DNA of 9,189 nucleotides from assembly GCA_023390675.1 (NCBI GenBank), contig JAEWCK010000282.1, positions 1 to 9,189 on the forward strand, read 5' to 3'. Shown one piece after another: positions 7,379 to 9,189 of this stretch. Source of the DNA: Pseudomonadota bacterium. GTDB taxonomy: Bacteria; Pseudomonadota; Alphaproteobacteria; Sphingomonadales; Sphingomonadaceae. Position 1 is the first letter of the stretch. Every line of letters starts with the position of its first letter. Both the position numbers and the translations under genes were made by a program. The notes under the pieces are model-generated. The model was not told the origin of the DNA. It did no database searches and worked only from the letters and a program-made list of their open reading frames with translations.

Positions 7379-7776
7379 GCGCGGCGGCCAAAGGCGGGGC
7401 GGCGCTCGACCAGCGGGTTGGATTCGCGCTCGAGCAATGCCAGCGTCTCCTCGAACAGCGGGCGCAGCCGCACCACGTGCTCGAGCGCGCTCGTCGGCGT
7501 GTCGTGACGCTCGATGCACGCGCGCGCAGTCATTTCGATCGTCTCGGCAAGGTCGGCGAGCGGATCGGCGCCGAACTGGCGCGCCTCGCCCTTCAGCGTG
7601 TGCGCAGGGATCACCAGCGCCGCGGCATTCTGCCCGCGCATCGCCTCTTCGATCTGCGACACCGACTTGACGCCGTCTTCGCGGAAATAACCCAGGATCC
7701 GGACGAAATTGGCGCCGAGTTCCGAGCGAGCCTGCGAGAAGCTCGTCCAGTTCACCAGCGGATCATTGCCGATCAT
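7375..7776 (-). CDS. Stand-alone histidine phosphotransfer (Hpt) domain protein
   Basis: This 133-residue protein is a single Hpt domain. Hpt proteins carry phosphate on a histidine between receiver domains of hybrid kinases and response regulators in the cytoplasm. The phospho-acceptor is His59 in AHTLKGEARQFGA (58-70), matching the family motif H-x-L-K-G. Before it lies a helix with LGANFVRILGYFREDG; after it, LADLAETIEMTARA and LEHVVRLRPLFEETLALLE complete the helical bundle. There is no kinase, receiver or DNA-binding part, and no partner gene is nearby apart from the unrelated orphan PAS gene about 6 kb away. Its ATG (7774-7776) lies 99 bases downstream of der in the same direction. Its stop shares bases with the bfr stop. 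Confidence 0.88.
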   Translation of the reverse strand: MIGNDPLVNWTSFSQARSELGANFVRILGYFREDGVKSVSQIEEAMRGQNAAALVIPAHTLKGEARQFGADPLADLAETIEMTARACIERHDTPTSALEHVVRLRPLFEETLALLERESNPLVERRPAFGRRA

Positions 7777-7875
7777 GCGCTCTTACCCTTACGCCGCACC
7801 CCCTGCGGCACGGGTCTGATTGTATGGCGCGTATGTAAACAGGCCGTTGATATATGTGTCTGAAGCGAGGGGCTT
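7777..7875 (-). other. Gap between der and the Hpt gene with a leader hairpin
   Basis: These 99 bases are less GC-rich than the surroundings in the middle (7819-7860, including ATATATGTGT), which could hold a promoter for the Hpt gene, though no convincing paired -35 and -10 boxes stand out. A hairpin with a 6-bp stem GCCGCA/TGCGGC and a 5-base C loop (7793-7809) lies 16 bases before the Hpt start and would be in its mRNA leader. A weak inverted repeat TGAAGC...GCTTTCA (7861-7878) spans the der stop. No T-run follows in the der direction. Confidence 0.35.
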
Positions 7876-9189
7876 TCAGCTCTTTTCGCGATCGAACGGA
7901 TTTTTGGGCGCACGCAGCGTCAGCCGCACCGGCACTGCGCCGAAATCGAACTCGCGGCGCAAGCCGTTGATAAGATAGCGCTGATAGCTGACCGGCAACA
8001 GATCGACCCGCGTCCCGAACAGCACGAAGCTGGGCGGGCGGGTCTTGTTCTGCGTCACGTAGCGCGGCTTGATCCGTTTGCCTCCCGGCGCGGGCGGCGG
8101 GTTGGCCTCGATCGCGCGCTCGAACCAGCGGTTGAGCTGCCCGGTCGAGACGCGGCGCGACCACGCCTCGCGCGTCTCGAACGCGACCTTCATGAGCACG
8201 TCGAGCCCCTTGCCCGTCACCGCCGAGACGGTGAGCAGCGGCACGCCCTTCACTTGCGCCAGGCCCTCGTCGAGCGCGGCCTTGACGCCGTTGAACAGGC
8301 TCGAGGCGTTCTCGGCCACGTCCCATTTGTTGAGCGCGATGATCAGCGCGCGGCCTTCCTGCAGCACACGATCGGCGATCTTGAGGTCCTGCACCTCGAG
8401 CCCGCGCGTCGCGTCGAGCAGCAGCACGACGACTTCGGCGAAGTCGATCGAGCGCAGCGTGTCCGCCACCGAGAGCTTTTCGAGCTTCTCCTCGACTCGC
8501 GCCTTCTTGCGCAGCCCCGCCGTGTCGACCAGCCGCACCTTGCGGGCAATGCCTTCAGCATCCGCCCATTCCCAGTCGACTGAAATCGAATCGCGCGTGA
8601 TCCCCGCCTCGGGCCCGGTTATCATCCGGTCCTCGCCGAGCAGCCGGTTGACGAGGGTCGACTTGCCCGCGTTCGGCCGCCCGACGATCGCGAGCTTCAA
8701 GGGCGCGTCGGGCGATTCTTCGTCCTCGGGCTCGTCCTCCTCGTCGCGCTCGACGTGCGGCAGCAGCGCCTCGAACAGATCGACGACCCCTTCGCCATGC
8801 TCGGCCGAAAAAGCGATCGGATCGCCGAGTCCCAGCGCCATCGCCTCGATCACCCCCGCTTCGCCCGCGCGGCCCTCGGCCTTGTTGGCCATCACCACGA
8901 TCGGCCGGTCGGTCGAGCGTAGCCAGCGCGCGATCTCCTCGTCGAGCGGCGTAACGCCCGCGCGCGCATCGACCAGGAACAGCGCGACATCGGCGTCGCG
9001 CACCGCCGCCTCGGTCTGCGCGCGCATCCGGCCCGGCAGCGTCGCCGCATCCTCGTCCTCATAGCCGGCGGTGTCCATCACGCGGAATTCGAGCCCGAGC
9101 AGGTTCGCCTCGCCCTCGCGCCGGTCGCGCGTCACCCCCGGCTGGTCGTCGACGAGCGCGAGGCGCTTGCCGACCAGCCGGTTGAACAG
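7876..9189 (-). CDS. der: Ribosome assembly GTPase Der/EngA (5' end outside window)
   Basis: 437 residues of Der are visible, ending ...NPFDREKS; the reading frame runs off the right edge. Der has two tandem GTPase domains and a KH-like C-terminal domain, and helps assemble the 50S ribosomal subunit. The window starts inside the first domain just after its P-loop (LFNRLVGKRLALVDDQPGVT). G3 (DTAGYED), G4 (NKAE) and G5 (SAEHGEG) of domain 1 follow. An acidic linker (RDEEDEPEDEESPDAP) leads to domain 2, with P-loop GRPNAGKS (8659-8682), ITRDS, DTAGLRKK, NKWD and SAVTG. The KH-like part contains KPRYVTQNKTRPPSFVLFG and PVSYQRYLINGLR. About 17 N-terminal residues, including the first P-loop, are missing from the window. 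The acidic linker and the RYVTQ..TRPP..VLF segment are characteristic of EngA. Confidence 0.97.
   Translation of the reverse strand: MFNRLVGKRLALVDDQPGVTRDRREGEANLLGLEFRVMDTAGYEDEDAATLPGRMRAQTEAAVRDADVALFLVDARAGVTPLDEEIARWLRSTDRPIVVMANKAEGRAGEAGVIEAMALGLGDPIAFSAEHGEGVVDLFEALLPHVERDEEDEPEDEESPDAPLKLAIVGRPNAGKSTLVNRLLGEDRMITGPEAGITRDSISVDWEWADAEGIARKVRLVDTAGLRKKARVEEKLEKLSVADTLRSIDFAEVVVLLLDATRGLEVQDLKIADRVLQEGRALIIALNKWDVAENASSLFNGVKAALDEGLAQVKGVPLLTVSAVTGKGLDVLMKVAFETREAWSRRVSTGQLNRWFERAIEANPPPAPGGKRIKPRYVTQNKTRPPSFVLFGTRVDLLPVSYQRYLINGLRREFDFGAVPVRLTLRAPKNPFDREKS

Overview
The window is about 9.2 kb of GC-rich, densely coded chromosomal DNA. Strong G/C preference at third codon positions, the protein sequences and the hairpin repeats between genes all suggest an alphaproteobacterium, most likely a sphingomonad. 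This is an inference from sequence character, not a database match. Both ends cut through genes: the 3' end of accC on the left and most of der on the right. No RNA gene, CRISPR array, prophage, integrase or transposase was seen. No stretch longer than about 115 bases lacks a gene.

Layout: (1) 1-354 is the end of accC (biotin carboxylase). It is followed by a two-hairpin REP-like element and then arsC, a small ArsC/YfgD-type thioredoxin-fold protein. (2) A second two-hairpin element of the same design lies at 771-842, in the convergent gap between arsC and a stand-alone PAS-domain protein on the minus strand. (3) The PAS gene is divergent from purL (1441-3660), which encodes the 739-residue 'small' form of FGAM synthase. 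(4) Two minus-strand genes (3663-3983 and 4084-4401) encode short, probably exported proteins that are clearly paralogous and belong to no family I can name. (5) 4482-6546 is a tight plus-strand operon of a DUF3052 protein, a four-helix membrane protein and a DUF418/YeiB-type membrane protein. Its junctions overlap by four bases (GTGA and ATGA). (6) 6624-7378 is an iron-storage pair: bfd, a 56-codon [2Fe-2S] ferredoxin, then bfr, a haem-binding bacterioferritin. Two Fur-like palindromes 22 bases apart lie ahead of bfd. (7) A minus-strand stand-alone Hpt phosphotransfer protein converges on bfr, sharing part of a stop codon. Upstream of it in the same direction is der (EngA), a tandem-GTPase ribosome assembly factor.

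Most of this is housekeeping: fatty-acid precursor synthesis, purine synthesis, ribosome assembly and iron storage, with small accessory genes in between. I see no convincing new multi-gene system. The most promising undescribed item is the tandem pair of small exported paralogues. After that come the REP-like elements, whose stems differ by paired substitutions, and the tandem iron-box arrangement before bfd-bfr.
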